NCBI GenBank assembly: GCA_902826945.1
Contig: CADEGS010000232.1
Coordinates: forward strand, 1 to 6,889
Direction: 5' to 3'
Source: an uncultured bacterium
GTDB lineage: Bacteria; Planctomycetota; UBA1135; GCA-002686595
DNA: 6,889 nucleotides
Both the position numbers and the translations under genes were made by a program. Positions 1 through 5,147 of the stretch are shown one piece after another. A model generated the notes under the pieces. It ran no database searches. It was not told where the DNA came from and worked only from the letters and a program-made list of their open reading frames with translations. Positions within the stretch are counted from its first letter, which is position 1. Each line of letters starts with the position of its first letter.

Positions 1-366
1 TTCCTCCAAGTGGGCCCCGCGCGCTTCTTCCCGCGCGACGCGACGATCGAGGTCGGGGGCCAAACCCGCCGAGAGCTCACGCTGCGCGGGCGCGGCGATC
101 TCGCTTTGCGCGTCACGGACGCGGAAGGCGGGCCGCTCGCCGGCGTCCCGGTCTCCCTTTGGTCCCTCGCCGACGGGGTCAGCATCGAGAGCTGGGCGCA
201 GCGCACCTGGATCGAACTGCCCCCTGCAGGCCTCGTGACCGACGAAGGAGGCCGTCTCGTGGTCCCGGGCCTCGCGAGCGGGCCGTACGAGTGGTCGGCG
301 GGAGACAAGACGGGCACCGCGACCGTGCGTGCCGGCACGACGAGCGAAGCGCTCATCGCTCTGGAG
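1..366 (+). repeat. Tandem paralogous 3' end, copy 1
   Basis: These 366 nt align codon for codon and without indels to 2756-3121 (constant offset 2755), from FLQV to the final ALE. The two copies then differ only in that copy 1 has two extra serine codons before its stop. This reflects gene duplication in tandem rather than a mobile repeat. Confidence 0.85.
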
Positions 367-375
367 TCGTCGTGA
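1..375 (+). CDS. C-terminal end of a carboxypeptidase-regulatory-like beta-sandwich protein (5' partial)
   Basis: The reading frame is open from the left edge and ends at TGA 373-375. The GTG at position 10 is internal, not a start, because the preceding codons (FLQ) already match the paralogue downstream. The 122 residues before the final two serines align without gaps to residues 661-782 of the complete protein at 776-3124, at about 71% identity by eye. Shared landmarks include TRRELTLRGRGDLALRVTD, RTWIELPP, GLVTD and GLASGPY. The segment covers the last beta-sandwich unit, of the kind grouped as carboxypeptidase-regulatory-like or Cna-B-like: a VTD..G.PLAGV strand-turn, then a D..GRL.V.GL turn. 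Such domains are usually extracytoplasmic and structural or adhesive; no catalytic motif is seen. It is the upstream member of a tandem pair. Its N-terminus, and therefore any signal peptide, lies outside the window. Confidence 0.85.
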   Translation, partial: FLQVGPARFFPRDATIEVGGQTRRELTLRGRGDLALRVTDAEGGPLAGVPVSLWSLADGVSIESWAQRTWIELPPAGLVTDEGGRLVVPGLASGPYEWSAGDKTGTATVRAGTTSEALIALESS

Positions 376-383
376 GCGACCGT

Positions 384-399
384 TGGCGCTGGGCTTGCC
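384..399 (+). promoter_or_regulatory. Possible sigma-54 (-24/-12) promoter motif
   Basis: The sequence TGGCGC-TGGGC-TTGCC has GG and GC separated by exactly 10 bases, as in the sigma-54 consensus TGGCAC-N5-TTGCW. It starts 8 bp after the stop of the upstream paralogue and points toward the 567 and 776 starts, 168 and 377 bp away. No activator site is recognisable. A match of this quality could occur by chance in GC-rich DNA, so this is only a candidate. Confidence 0.2.
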
Positions 400-566
400 G
401 GCGCCATGGACTTCCGACGCGACCACCCAAGATCCGGGAGACTTCGAGATCGAGCCTCGCACCGGATTGGCCTCCATTTCTTGCGACACCTCAGTCTGCC
501 GCGCCGTCTATGTGAAAGTGAACCCCCGTCGAAGCCGTCTTCGCCCACGGACGCGGAGGGTCCTGG

Positions 567-779
567 ATGCAACTCCGTGACCACCTGCTGTTCGCCCTTC
601 TTCCGGCGCTGTTTGCGGCGGAGACGTGCGCCTTTGACCGAGCCTCATTGCCCGGGCTCCTCGCGAGTCCTCCGCTAGCCCAAGGAGGTGGAGGCACACC
701 TCCGCCCTGGACCGGCGTGGAGCTGCCGCCCGCTCCGCAACCGCGGGCGCACAAGGGCCAGAAGGCCGACCATCCTTGA
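567..779 (+). CDS. Candidate small ORF with hydrophobic N-terminus, overlapping the next gene
   Basis: This is a 70-aa frame starting at ATG 567. A GGAGGG sequence (555-560) lies six bases upstream, a good ribosome-binding site. The N-terminus (MQLRDHLLFALLPALFAAE) resembles a short secretion signal or membrane helix. The remainder is rich in Pro and Gly, with no recognised domain. The TGA stop (777-779) overlaps the TTG start (776-778) of the 782-aa gene as TTGA, an arrangement typical of translational coupling. Against it being real: there is no homology I recognise, its composition resembles shadow frames in GC-rich DNA, and it contains a Shine-Dalgarno hairpin whose role is unclear. It may be a short coupled leader gene or a chance frame. 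Confidence 0.3.
   Translation: MQLRDHLLFALLPALFAAETCAFDRASLPGLLASPPLAQGGGGTPPPWTGVELPPAPQPRAHKGQKADHP
682..703 (+). promoter_or_regulatory. Hairpin enclosing a perfect Shine-Dalgarno sequence
   Basis: AAGGAGGTG at 682-690 is a near-complete match to the anti-Shine-Dalgarno sequence. GGAGGTG (684-690) is followed, after the six-base loop GAGGCA, by its exact complement CACCTCC (697-703). In RNA the ribosome-binding sequence could therefore be buried in a 7-bp stem. No ATG follows at normal distance: GTG 688 lies inside the motif and opens a different frame, while CTG 707 is in frame with the 782-aa protein. The element lies 73 nt upstream of the chosen TTG start. Any role in controlling translation is inference. 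Confidence 0.3.
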
Positions 780-3124
780 GCCGATCGGCGAGGACGAGCG
801 CGTGGATCGTCGGGGTGCTCGCGCTCGCGGGGGCGGTGGTCGCCGCTCGGTGGACGGTCGCGGGTCGGGATCGAGGCAGAGCTCTCCCCTCCTCGATCGA
901 GGTCGAGGCGCAAGATGGCTCAGCGCCCATCGAGCCGATCGCCCTGGGCGGGACGCGGCTCGAGGTCGCGGCAGAGGAGAGCACCGCCCTCGTCGCGGAG
1001 AGCTCGCTCGCAGCGGACGAACCGGCGGCCGCGGCGAAACCCGAGGACGATCTCCCCCAGGGTCACGACGTCTGGTTCGGCGTCTTCGATCGGAGCGGAG
1101 AGATCCGCCCCGACGCCTCCATCACCGTGCGCTGGGGAGAGGACGGCGTCGCCGTCGGGACGCCTCGCGAGGAGGATGCGGTCATCTGGATGAAGGGCAT
1201 CCCGGCCGGGATGCTGCGCTTCGAGGCGAGCTGCCCAGGGTTCGCGACGCATCGATTCGAGTACCTGGTGCCCGTGGACCCACCGCGCATCCAGCGCGTC
1301 CTCCTGGACGCCGCCGGGACCGTGACGGGGCGGGTGAGCCGCAACGGAGAGCCGGTCAGCGGCTGCGTCGTGCACTGCTGGCACGACGGCGCGGAGCAAA
1401 GCGCGCTCTCGACGCAGGCCGGGGAGGGGGGCCGGTTCGCCTTCGAGGGCGCCCAGCGCGCCGACCTGCACCTCGTCGCCATCTCGCCGCAATGGGGGCA
1501 GAGCGAGCCCGTCGACGTCGACCTCTCGACGACCGAGTCGGCCGAGGTCGAGCTCGTCCTGAGCGGCGATCGCCACGCGACCGGCGTCATCGTGGACCAG
1601 GAGAGCGGACGTCCGATCCCGCGCGCCGAGGCGCGCCTGGTCGTCTCGACCATGCAAGGGTCGCCGTTCGCGGAGACGGCCGCTTCGGACACCGATGCGG
1701 AAGGGCGCTTCTTCCTCGCCGGCGTCCCCTCCCGCGGCTCGTCCGTCGTCGCGACCGCTCCGGGCTACTCGCGCCAGGTGCTCGAGGTCGTCGGCGAGGA
1801 GAAGGCGATGGCGATCGACCTCGGGACGATCGCGCTGAACCCGGCGCAGACGCTCACCGTCTGCCTGGCGGGCGAGGGAGCGCTCTCCGCAGCCGGCTAC
1901 CGGATCCATTCCGACGACGGCCAGATGCCGCTCTCCCGCTTCCGCGAGGACGGGTGCGTGGAGATGGAAGGCATCTCCGCGGAGCAGTGCAACTTCACGA
2001 TCCAGACGCCGCAGGAGGCCTTCTACTTCGTCCACGCCTGGCTGTACGCCGGCCGCGAGTGGCGCGTCGAGGTCCCGGTGGAGGGCGGCGCCGCGGCGGA
2101 GGTGCGCCTCGCTCCGACGCTCGCGCTCGACGGCAAGGGCTGGGTGCAGCTCGAGTACCGGCTCGACCCGGCGGTCTCGATCGAGTGCTGGCAGTTCGTG
2201 ACGCCGGGGAAGCTCGCGGAGCCGATCGAGTTCGAAGGGCTCCCCGGCGGACCGGTCACGGCCACGCTCCACGTCGATGACGAGGCGCGCGACTCCGACT
2301 CGGGAGTCGTGGACGCGGGCGGCCGCATCGTCCTCCACCTCGGGGACGATCGCGAGCGCCTGCTCGTGCGCGTGCTCGACGCGGCGGGACGACCGCTTTC
2401 CGGAGCGAGCGTCACCGCCAGCGGCGCGCGCGCCCGTCTGTCCGAGACCACGACAACCGACGAGGCCGGCACCTGCGCGCTCGCGCCCTCCCCGATCGAG
2501 CGCTACGCGATGGTCATCCATCCCGCCGAGGGCGTGCGCGCCGGCGTCGTGCTGCCGGCCGCGAGCGAGGAGCCGTTCGACGTCGTGCTGCGCGCCGACG
2601 CGTCGCTCGAGCTCCTCTGCCGCGCCGAGGACGGGAGCCCCTTGCTCGCCACCTGCACGCTCAACGACCCGCTCTCGCGCCTGCCCGTGCTCGACCTCGT
2701 GGACACCGACGCCGCAGGACACCTCCTCTGGGAGCGCATCCACCCCGGCCCTTTCTTCCTCCAGGTGCGCCACCCGCGCTTCTTCCCGCTCGACGCGACG
2801 ATCGACGTCGCGGGCCACACGCGGCGCGAGCTCACGCTGCGCGGGCGCGGCGATCTCGCGCTGCGCGTCACGGACACGGAGGGAGCGCCGCTTGCGGGGG
2901 TCGCCGTGGAGCTCGTCTCGCTCGAGGACGACACGAGCGTCGCCACCTGGGCCGAGCGCACGTGGATCGAGCTCCCGCCGCAGGGGCTCGTGACCGACGC
3001 GCGCGGGCGGCTCGTGCTCCAGGGCCTCGCGAGCGGCCCGTACTCCTGGCGAGCCGCGGGGCTGTCAGGGCCGGCGACGGTGCAGGCGGGCCGAACGAGC
3101 GAGCTCGCGATCGCTCTGGAGTGA
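776..3124 (+). CDS. Membrane-anchored multi-domain carboxypeptidase-regulatory-like protein
   Basis: A complete 782-aa protein of no known specific function. Residues 1-9 are basic and residues 10-28 form a hydrophobic helix (WIVGVLALAGAVVAA), giving a signal anchor with the rest outside the cytoplasm. An acidic, Ala-rich linker follows to about residue 95. After it come beta-sandwich units with the TGxVxxxxGxPIxxAxV / TDxxGRFxxxGV pattern of carboxypeptidase-regulatory-like domains. The clearest are at about 181-262, 266-352 (ASDTDAEGRFFLAGVPS), 528-605 and 690-782; segments 95-180 and 355-525 look like more diverged units. No protease, kinase or other catalytic motif is visible. TTG 776 is chosen because it lies just before the basic-hydrophobic N-terminus and has GAAGG ten bases upstream. 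The frame is open back to 638, so CTG 707 is an alternative. The gene converges on trxC with 50 bp between the stops. The function of such proteins (structural, adhesion or surface display) is unproven. Confidence 0.85.
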   Translation: MSRSARTSAWIVGVLALAGAVVAARWTVAGRDRGRALPSSIEVEAQDGSAPIEPIALGGTRLEVAAEESTALVAESSLAADEPAAAAKPEDDLPQGHDVWFGVFDRSGEIRPDASITVRWGEDGVAVGTPREEDAVIWMKGIPAGMLRFEASCPGFATHRFEYLVPVDPPRIQRVLLDAAGTVTGRVSRNGEPVSGCVVHCWHDGAEQSALSTQAGEGGRFAFEGAQRADLHLVAISPQWGQSEPVDVDLSTTESAEVELVLSGDRHATGVIVDQESGRPIPRAEARLVVSTMQGSPFAETAASDTDAEGRFFLAGVPSRGSSVVATAPGYSRQVLEVVGEEKAMAIDLGTIALNPAQTLTVCLAGEGALSAAGYRIHSDDGQMPLSRFREDGCVEMEGISAEQCNFTIQTPQEAFYFVHAWLYAGREWRVEVPVEGGAAAEVRLAPTLALDGKGWVQLEYRLDPAVSIECWQFVTPGKLAEPIEFEGLPGGPVTATLHVDDEARDSDSGVVDAGGRIVLHLGDDRERLLVRVLDAAGRPLSGASVTASGARARLSETTTTDEAGTCALAPSPIERYAMVIHPAEGVRAGVVLPAASEEPFDVVLRADASLELLCRAEDGSPLLATCTLNDPLSRLPVLDLVDTDAAGHLLWERIHPGPFFLQVRHPRFFPLDATIDVAGHTRRELTLRGRGDLALRVTDTEGAPLAGVAVELVSLEDDTSVATWAERTWIELPPQGLVTDARGRLVLQGLASGPYSWRAAGLSGPATVQAGRTSELAIALE
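2756..3121 (+). repeat. Tandem paralogous 3' end, copy 2
   Basis: This is the partner of 1-366, gap-free at a constant offset of 2755. Conservation is strongest in the stretch encoding TRRELTLRGRGDLALRVTD and weakest in the loops around residues 710-727 and 757-765 of the protein, which would be expected if exposed loops diverge faster than the beta-sheet core. Confidence 0.85.
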
Positions 3125-3174
3125 ATGGTCGCCATCGCCCTCGGCGCTGATCCGCGCAGCCCGTCGGGCTCGAC

Positions 3175-3609
3175 CTACGACTCCCGCGCCACCCACTCCG
3201 CGATCTGCGACGACGCCATCGCGCCGCTGTGGCGCGCGACGGGCTGGCCGCCCTGGAAGAGCACCAGCGTCGGGATCGACCGGATCTGGAAGCGTCCCGC
3301 CGTCTGCGGCGCCGCGTCGGTGTCGAGCTTGGCGAAGAGCGCGCGGCCGGCGTGCTCGCGCGCGGCGCGCTCGAAGTGCGGGGCCATCGCCCGGCAGGGG
3401 CCGCACCAGCTCGCCCAGAAGTCGACCACGACGGGCAGCTCGCTCTTGGAGACGTAGCGCTCGAAGGTCGCGTCGTCGAGCGCGGCGGGGTGCTCGCCGA
3501 AGAGCCGCGCGCGGCAGCGGCCGCAGATCGGCACGTCGCCGAGCCGCGCGCGCGGCACACGGTTGGCCGAGCCGCAGGCGGCGCAGGGGATCTGGACGGC
3601 GGGATCCAT
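3175..3609 (-). CDS. trxC: Thioredoxin 2 (zinc-ribbon thioredoxin, TrxC type)
   Basis: A 144-aa cytoplasmic thiol-disulfide oxidoreductase. Residues 9-12 (CAAC) and 29-32 (CGRC) form the N-terminal zinc ribbon that separates TrxC from plain TrxA. The thioredoxin fold follows, with DFWASWCGPC (active-site cysteines 69 and 72) and the cis-proline loop IRSIPT (Pro113). Length and order match E. coli TrxC (about 139 aa). The family reduces protein disulfides using electrons from thioredoxin reductase and is often part of oxidative-stress defence. The ATG at 3609-3607 is chosen because it directly precedes the zinc ribbon. The frame stays open to about 3858, but that extension is low-complexity and unlike the family. 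The ribosome-binding site is weak. The gene is convergent with the large gene on its left, with no apparent operon partner. Confidence 0.95.
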   Translation of the reverse strand: MDPAVQIPCAACGSANRVPRARLGDVPICGRCRARLFGEHPAALDDATFERYVSKSELPVVVDFWASWCGPCRAMAPHFERAAREHAGRALFAKLDTDAAPQTAGRFQIRSIPTLVLFQGGQPVARHSGAMASSQIAEWVARES

Positions 3610-3924
3610 GGCGGGGTTCCACTCTAGCGCGCTGGCCCTGCTCCACGGCCGGCGTTCGAGCGGCCTGCTCGCTCCCGGGAGCAGGGGGCGCTCTACTGCC
3701 TCGGGCCGCGCGCGCTCACCGGCGCGCCCCTCGGCGGGCCGCGAGGCTCGCATGCACCAGGGCGCCGGCGACCACGATCGAGGCGAAGGCGATCCGGTTG
3801 AGCTCGATTCCGTACTCGTGCCGCGCACCGCTGGAGCGTTCGTAGCTCCTGGTTGCAAGCGACGGTGGATGGAGACGCGCGGCGTGCTCGGACCGCCGGC
3901 AACAAGGAGCGCTCTCTCCTGGCC
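3610..3924. other. Gene-poor spacer upstream of trxC, with a possible decayed membrane segment
   Basis: No intact gene is recognised across about 315 bp. On the minus strand a frame ending at TGA 3718-3716 encodes, over roughly 3716-3820, a plausible transmembrane stretch (LNRIAFASIVVAGALVHA) followed by a basic tail. It has no clear start and could be the remnant of a membrane protein or chance. A hairpin at 3664-3685 (CCTGCTC, 8-nt loop, GAGCAGG) includes the palindrome GCTCCCGGGAGC but has no T-tract in either direction. The trxC promoter should lie here, but no convincing -35/-10 pair stands out. Confidence 0.4.
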
Positions 3925-4076
3925 CCCGAGCCGTCAATCCCCCGCGCTCTCCTCGCCCGCCCGCAGGCGCCTCGCCGGCGGGTAGGGGAACACGTCGATC
4001 GCCTCGCCGGCGCGGTGGCGCGCCTGCAGGTCGCGCCAGAAGGCGGCGGTCAGGAGGTCGGCGTGGGCCTCGACGA
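3925..4076 (+). repeat. Direct repeat of the aceK 3' terminus, distal copy
   Basis: This copy matches 5139-5290 at a constant offset of 1214 with no gaps. From the stop codon onward (3934-4076) I count about ten mismatches in 143 bases, six of them in the first 13. The match fades just past the stop codon on one side and abruptly at 4076/5290 on the other. Both copies have the same orientation, with about 1.07 kb of accessory sequence between them. Confidence 0.9.
3934..4076 (-). pseudogene. aceK: Truncated 3' fragment of aceK
   Basis: On the minus strand this encodes only the last 47 or so residues of AceK, including EAHADLLTAAFWRDLQ, IDVFPYPPARRLRAGEES and a TGA stop at 3936-3934 in the same place as in the full gene. 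One clear internal substitution is Val to Ala before IDVFPYPP, and the last three residues differ (AGD against REG). The kinase core is absent, and upstream the frame runs into unrelated sequence, so it cannot be functional. The frame being intact suggests a fairly recent duplication or continued exchange with the full gene. Confidence 0.85.
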
Positions 4077-4107
4077 GGGACGAGGGCGAGCTGAAGCAAG
4101 CGCGAGG

Positions 4108-4149
4108 AAGGTCCGGGAACTGATCCGATTGCTGGAGAAGGACGGCTGG
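4108..4149 (+). pseudogene. Remnant resembling the N-terminus of a HicA-type toxin
   Basis: Fourteen codons read KVRELIRLLEKDGW. This closely resembles the start of HicA (YcfA-family) mRNA-interferase toxins, where a short K-x-x-E-hhKhLEKDGW motif precedes the catalytic histidine region. The sequence then passes straight into the attC-like site at 4151, so the catalytic GSHHxF part and the rest of the toxin are missing. The codon that would be the initiator before Lys is AGG (4105-4107), one base from ATG. No hicB antitoxin is seen. It is inferred to be a dead fragment trapped at the junction of the aceK repeat and the cassette. The match is short, so identity is tentative. Confidence 0.4.
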
Positions 4150-4150
4150 C

Positions 4151-4209
4151 GCCCTAACCACAGCATGCAGCGGACCGCGCCGCCGCTGATGCTGAGCGCT
4201 AGATTAGGC
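4151..4209 (+). mobile_element. attC-like recombination site, upstream of the acetyltransferase gene
   Basis: This is an imperfect palindrome of integron attC layout. The outer left arm is GCCCTAACC (4151-4159) and the outer right arm GATTAGGC (4202-4209), resembling the RYYYAAC / GTTRRRY core pair. The inner arms are AGCATGCAGCGG (4162-4173) and CCGCTGATGCT (4183-4193). These are complementary except for one unpaired base in the left arm, the kind of extrahelical base that sets strand choice in attC sites. The right core looks like GTTAGGC broken by a five-base insertion after GAGCG, so the site may be degenerate. It is clearly related to the site at 4651-4709. A non-integron hairpin repeat is the alternative. 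Confidence 0.55.
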
Positions 4210-4703
4210 AGCGCGATGGAGAGTATCAAGATCCGCGACGCCAAGCCCTCAGATCGCGACGCGATCATCGCGTTCGATCATGACGCTCGTTTAGAGCCAG
4301 GGCGCATCCCTTTCATCGATCGGGTTCTCAGCACGGCTACCTGCCTCGTTGCCGAGTGTGAAGGTCGCGTGGTCGCCTATGGTTCGCTCGAGTACACGTT
4401 CTACGACAACGGGTTCGTGTCCATGCTCTACGTCGCCGAGCCGGAAAGACGCCGTGGTATCGGGCGAAGTCTCATGGAAGCCTTGGCGGCGCGTTGCGGG
4501 ACGTCGAAGTTGTTCACCTCCACAAACGAATCGAACAAGCCCATGCATGCACTCCTTCACTTGCTCGGGTATGTCCCCAGCGGTGTGATCGAGAATCTCG
4601 ACCTAGGTGATCCCGAGGTCGTGTATTTTCTCGACCTGCGTGAGCGCTCTGCCTGACAACAGCATGAGCGGACGGCGTTGCGCGCCGCCGCTGATGCTGA
4701 GCG
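4203..4703 (+). mobile_element. Putative integron-type gene cassette carrying the acetyltransferase
   Basis: If cleavage falls after the first G of each right-hand core, as in integrons, this 501-bp unit is one cassette. It has a very short 5' leader (13 nt), a single gene, and a 3' attC-like site that overlaps the stop codon. Its GC content (about 50-58% in lines counted by hand) is well below that of the flanking chromosomal genes. No integron integrase is present in the window, so it would be an orphan or CALIN-type cassette. Confidence 0.45.
4216..4656 (+). CDS. GNAT-family N-acetyltransferase
   Basis: A 146-aa single-domain acetyltransferase that transfers the acetyl group of acetyl-CoA to an amine; the substrate cannot be told from the sequence. 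The N-terminal IKIRDAKPSDRDAI strand-helix is typical of the family. Motif A, the acetyl-CoA pyrophosphate loop, is MLYVAEPERRRGIGRSLME (residues 70-88, R-R-x-G-I-G). Motif B follows with TSTNESNKPMHALLHLLGY (101-119). Length is normal for a GNAT. ATG 4216 is chosen because it starts the conserved domain; the frame is open far upstream only because it runs through the attC-like site and the antisense of the aceK fragment. The ribosome-binding site is weak: the AGG of the upstream core site lies seven bases before the start. The stop codon overlaps the left core of the downstream attC-like site. Lower GC than its neighbours suggests acquisition. Confidence 0.9.
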   Translation: MESIKIRDAKPSDRDAIIAFDHDARLEPGRIPFIDRVLSTATCLVAECEGRVVAYGSLEYTFYDNGFVSMLYVAEPERRRGIGRSLMEALAARCGTSKLFTSTNESNKPMHALLHLLGYVPSGVIENLDLGDPEVVYFLDLRERSA

Positions 4704-4709
4704 TCATGC
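4651..4709 (+). mobile_element. attC-like recombination site, downstream of the acetyltransferase gene
   Basis: The arms read inward in order. Outer GCCTGAC (4651-4657) pairs with GTCATGC (4703-4709) at 6 of 7 positions. AGCAT (4661-4665) pairs with ATGCT (4694-4698), and AGCGG (4667-4671) with CCGCT (4688-4692). CGGCG (4673-4677) pairs with CGCCG (4683-4687), closing a five-base loop. A4672 is left unpaired on one side. Spacers of three and four bases separate core from stem. The whole reproduces the attC fold, but the right core GTCATGC departs from GTTRRRY at two positions, so activity is doubtful. It shares the blocks CAGCATG, AGCGGAC and GCCGCCGCTGATGCTGAGCG with the site at 4151-4209. 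Confidence 0.55.
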
Positions 4710-4777
4710 GGCATGGACCGCCATCACACGGCTCAATGAGCATTAACCATCAGTTCTCGTCGGAGGAAGAGTAGCCC

Positions 4778-4972
4778 GTGCGAAATCGGATTTTCGGGAC
4801 CATTGGTGTTCTCTGGGGAGGCGGTGTTGTGGTATCGGCGTTCTTTCGCGAGTTGCCTGCAGGCGCCAGCGAAGCGTACGCAAGGGGAGCCGTTGGAGGG
4901 TATGTGCTTGGCGGCCTTCTACTTGTTGTCGGCGCCTATTACCTTGTGAAGGGCATCAAGAACAAGTCGTAG
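4778..4972 (+). CDS. Small two-helix membrane protein, function unknown
   Basis: A 64-aa protein starting at GTG 4778 with a strong GGAGGAAGA ribosome-binding site (4762-4770) upstream and ending at TAG 4972. Residues 5-23 (IFGTIGVLWGGGVVVSAFF) and 37-57 (glycine-rich, ending GLLLVVGAYYLVK) are both convincing membrane helices, joined by a short acidic/basic loop. The C-terminus is lysine-rich (KGIKNKS), so it and the basic N-terminus are probably cytoplasmic. No family is recognised. It follows the second attC-like site by 68 bp, has the same lower GC as the acetyltransferase gene, and is on the same strand. It is likely the content of a second cassette, but no attC-like site was found after it. 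Confidence 0.65.
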   Translation: MRNRIFGTIGVLWGGGVVVSAFFRELPAGASEAYARGAVGGYVLGGLLLVVGAYYLVKGIKNKS

Positions 4973-5147
4973 CCGTGATGACGGTGTTTCTCGAGCAGAT
5001 TGCGGGTCTCCTGGCCTCGCGGCCGCCACGGCGGTCGGCATCGTTCGATGCGATGATCGTTCCCCGCAGATCGGGAAGAAGAGGATCCGGTCGGGCGCGG
5101 AGAGGCGCGGCGCGCGCCTGCCCTGCGCCGCCGCCACGCCGGAGCCA
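4973..5147. other. Spacer between the accessory genes and the aceK stop
   Basis: No gene is recognised in these 175 bp. Composition shifts from moderate to very high GC by about 5080, marking the right junction of the accessory segment. A perfect 6-bp hairpin GCATCG-TT-CGATGC (5038-5051) and the stem at 5103-5119 are the only structures noted. A search here for a third attC-like site, expected if the 64-aa gene were a complete cassette, found none. Confidence 0.5.
5103..5119 (-). terminator. Possible hairpin terminator after aceK
   Basis: AGGCGCG and CGCGCCT form a perfect 7-bp stem with a 3-base loop, about 28 bp beyond the aceK stop. No T-run follows on the minus strand, so it is not a classical intrinsic terminator. 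It may slow polymerase or simply reflect GC-rich sequence. Confidence 0.25.

Larger units (their letters stand above)
376..775. other. 400-bp spacer between the tandem paralogues
   Basis: No gene with recognisable homology lies here. Reading left to right it contains a weak sigma-54-like motif (384-399), about 165 bp with nothing I recognise, a candidate 70-aa ORF (567-779), and a 7-bp inverted repeat containing an AAGGAGGTG Shine-Dalgarno sequence (682-703). Other open frames through it are arginine-rich and look like chance frames in GC-rich DNA. No clear sigma-70 -35/-10 pair, tRNA or U-tract terminator was found. Confidence 0.5.

Noticed and set aside
688..2280. A 530-codon plus-strand frame beginning at GTG 688, right on the strong Shine-Dalgarno sequence
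   Set aside because: The product is almost entirely Arg/Gly/Ala low-complexity, and it overlaps the well-supported 782-aa frame for 1.5 kb. The GTG lies inside the ribosome-binding motif itself.
920..2818. A 632-codon open frame on the minus strand opposite the large surface-protein gene
   Set aside because: It is rich in Arg, Ala and Gly with no domain pattern. It is the antisense shadow of a GC-rich gene whose own frame shows clear repeated domains and a membrane anchor.
3158..3170. Hairpin AGCCC-GTC-GGGCT between the convergent stops, as a bidirectional terminator
   Set aside because: The stem is only five pairs and no T-tract follows in either direction. The position is right but the structure is too weak to call.
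3664..3685. Hairpin around the GCTCCCGGGAGC palindrome as an operator or terminator for trxC
   Set aside because: It has no T-run, no matching second site, and no known operator consensus. Palindromes of this size are expected in GC-rich DNA.
3175..3858. Thioredoxin with an extra 83-residue N-terminus
   Set aside because: The extension is Ser/Pro/Arg-rich and unlike any TrxC. The zinc ribbon starts right after the ATG at 3609.
3853..4656. Acetyltransferase as a 267-aa protein with a long N-terminal extension
   Set aside because: The extension is antisense aceK fragment, the hicA-like remnant and a translated attC-like site. The GNAT domain begins exactly at ATG 4216.
4973..5147. A third attC-like site closing a second cassette
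   Set aside because: The only structures are a 6-bp hairpin at 5038-5051 and a GC-rich stem at 5103-5119. Neither has core-like arms or shares blocks with the two attC-like sites.
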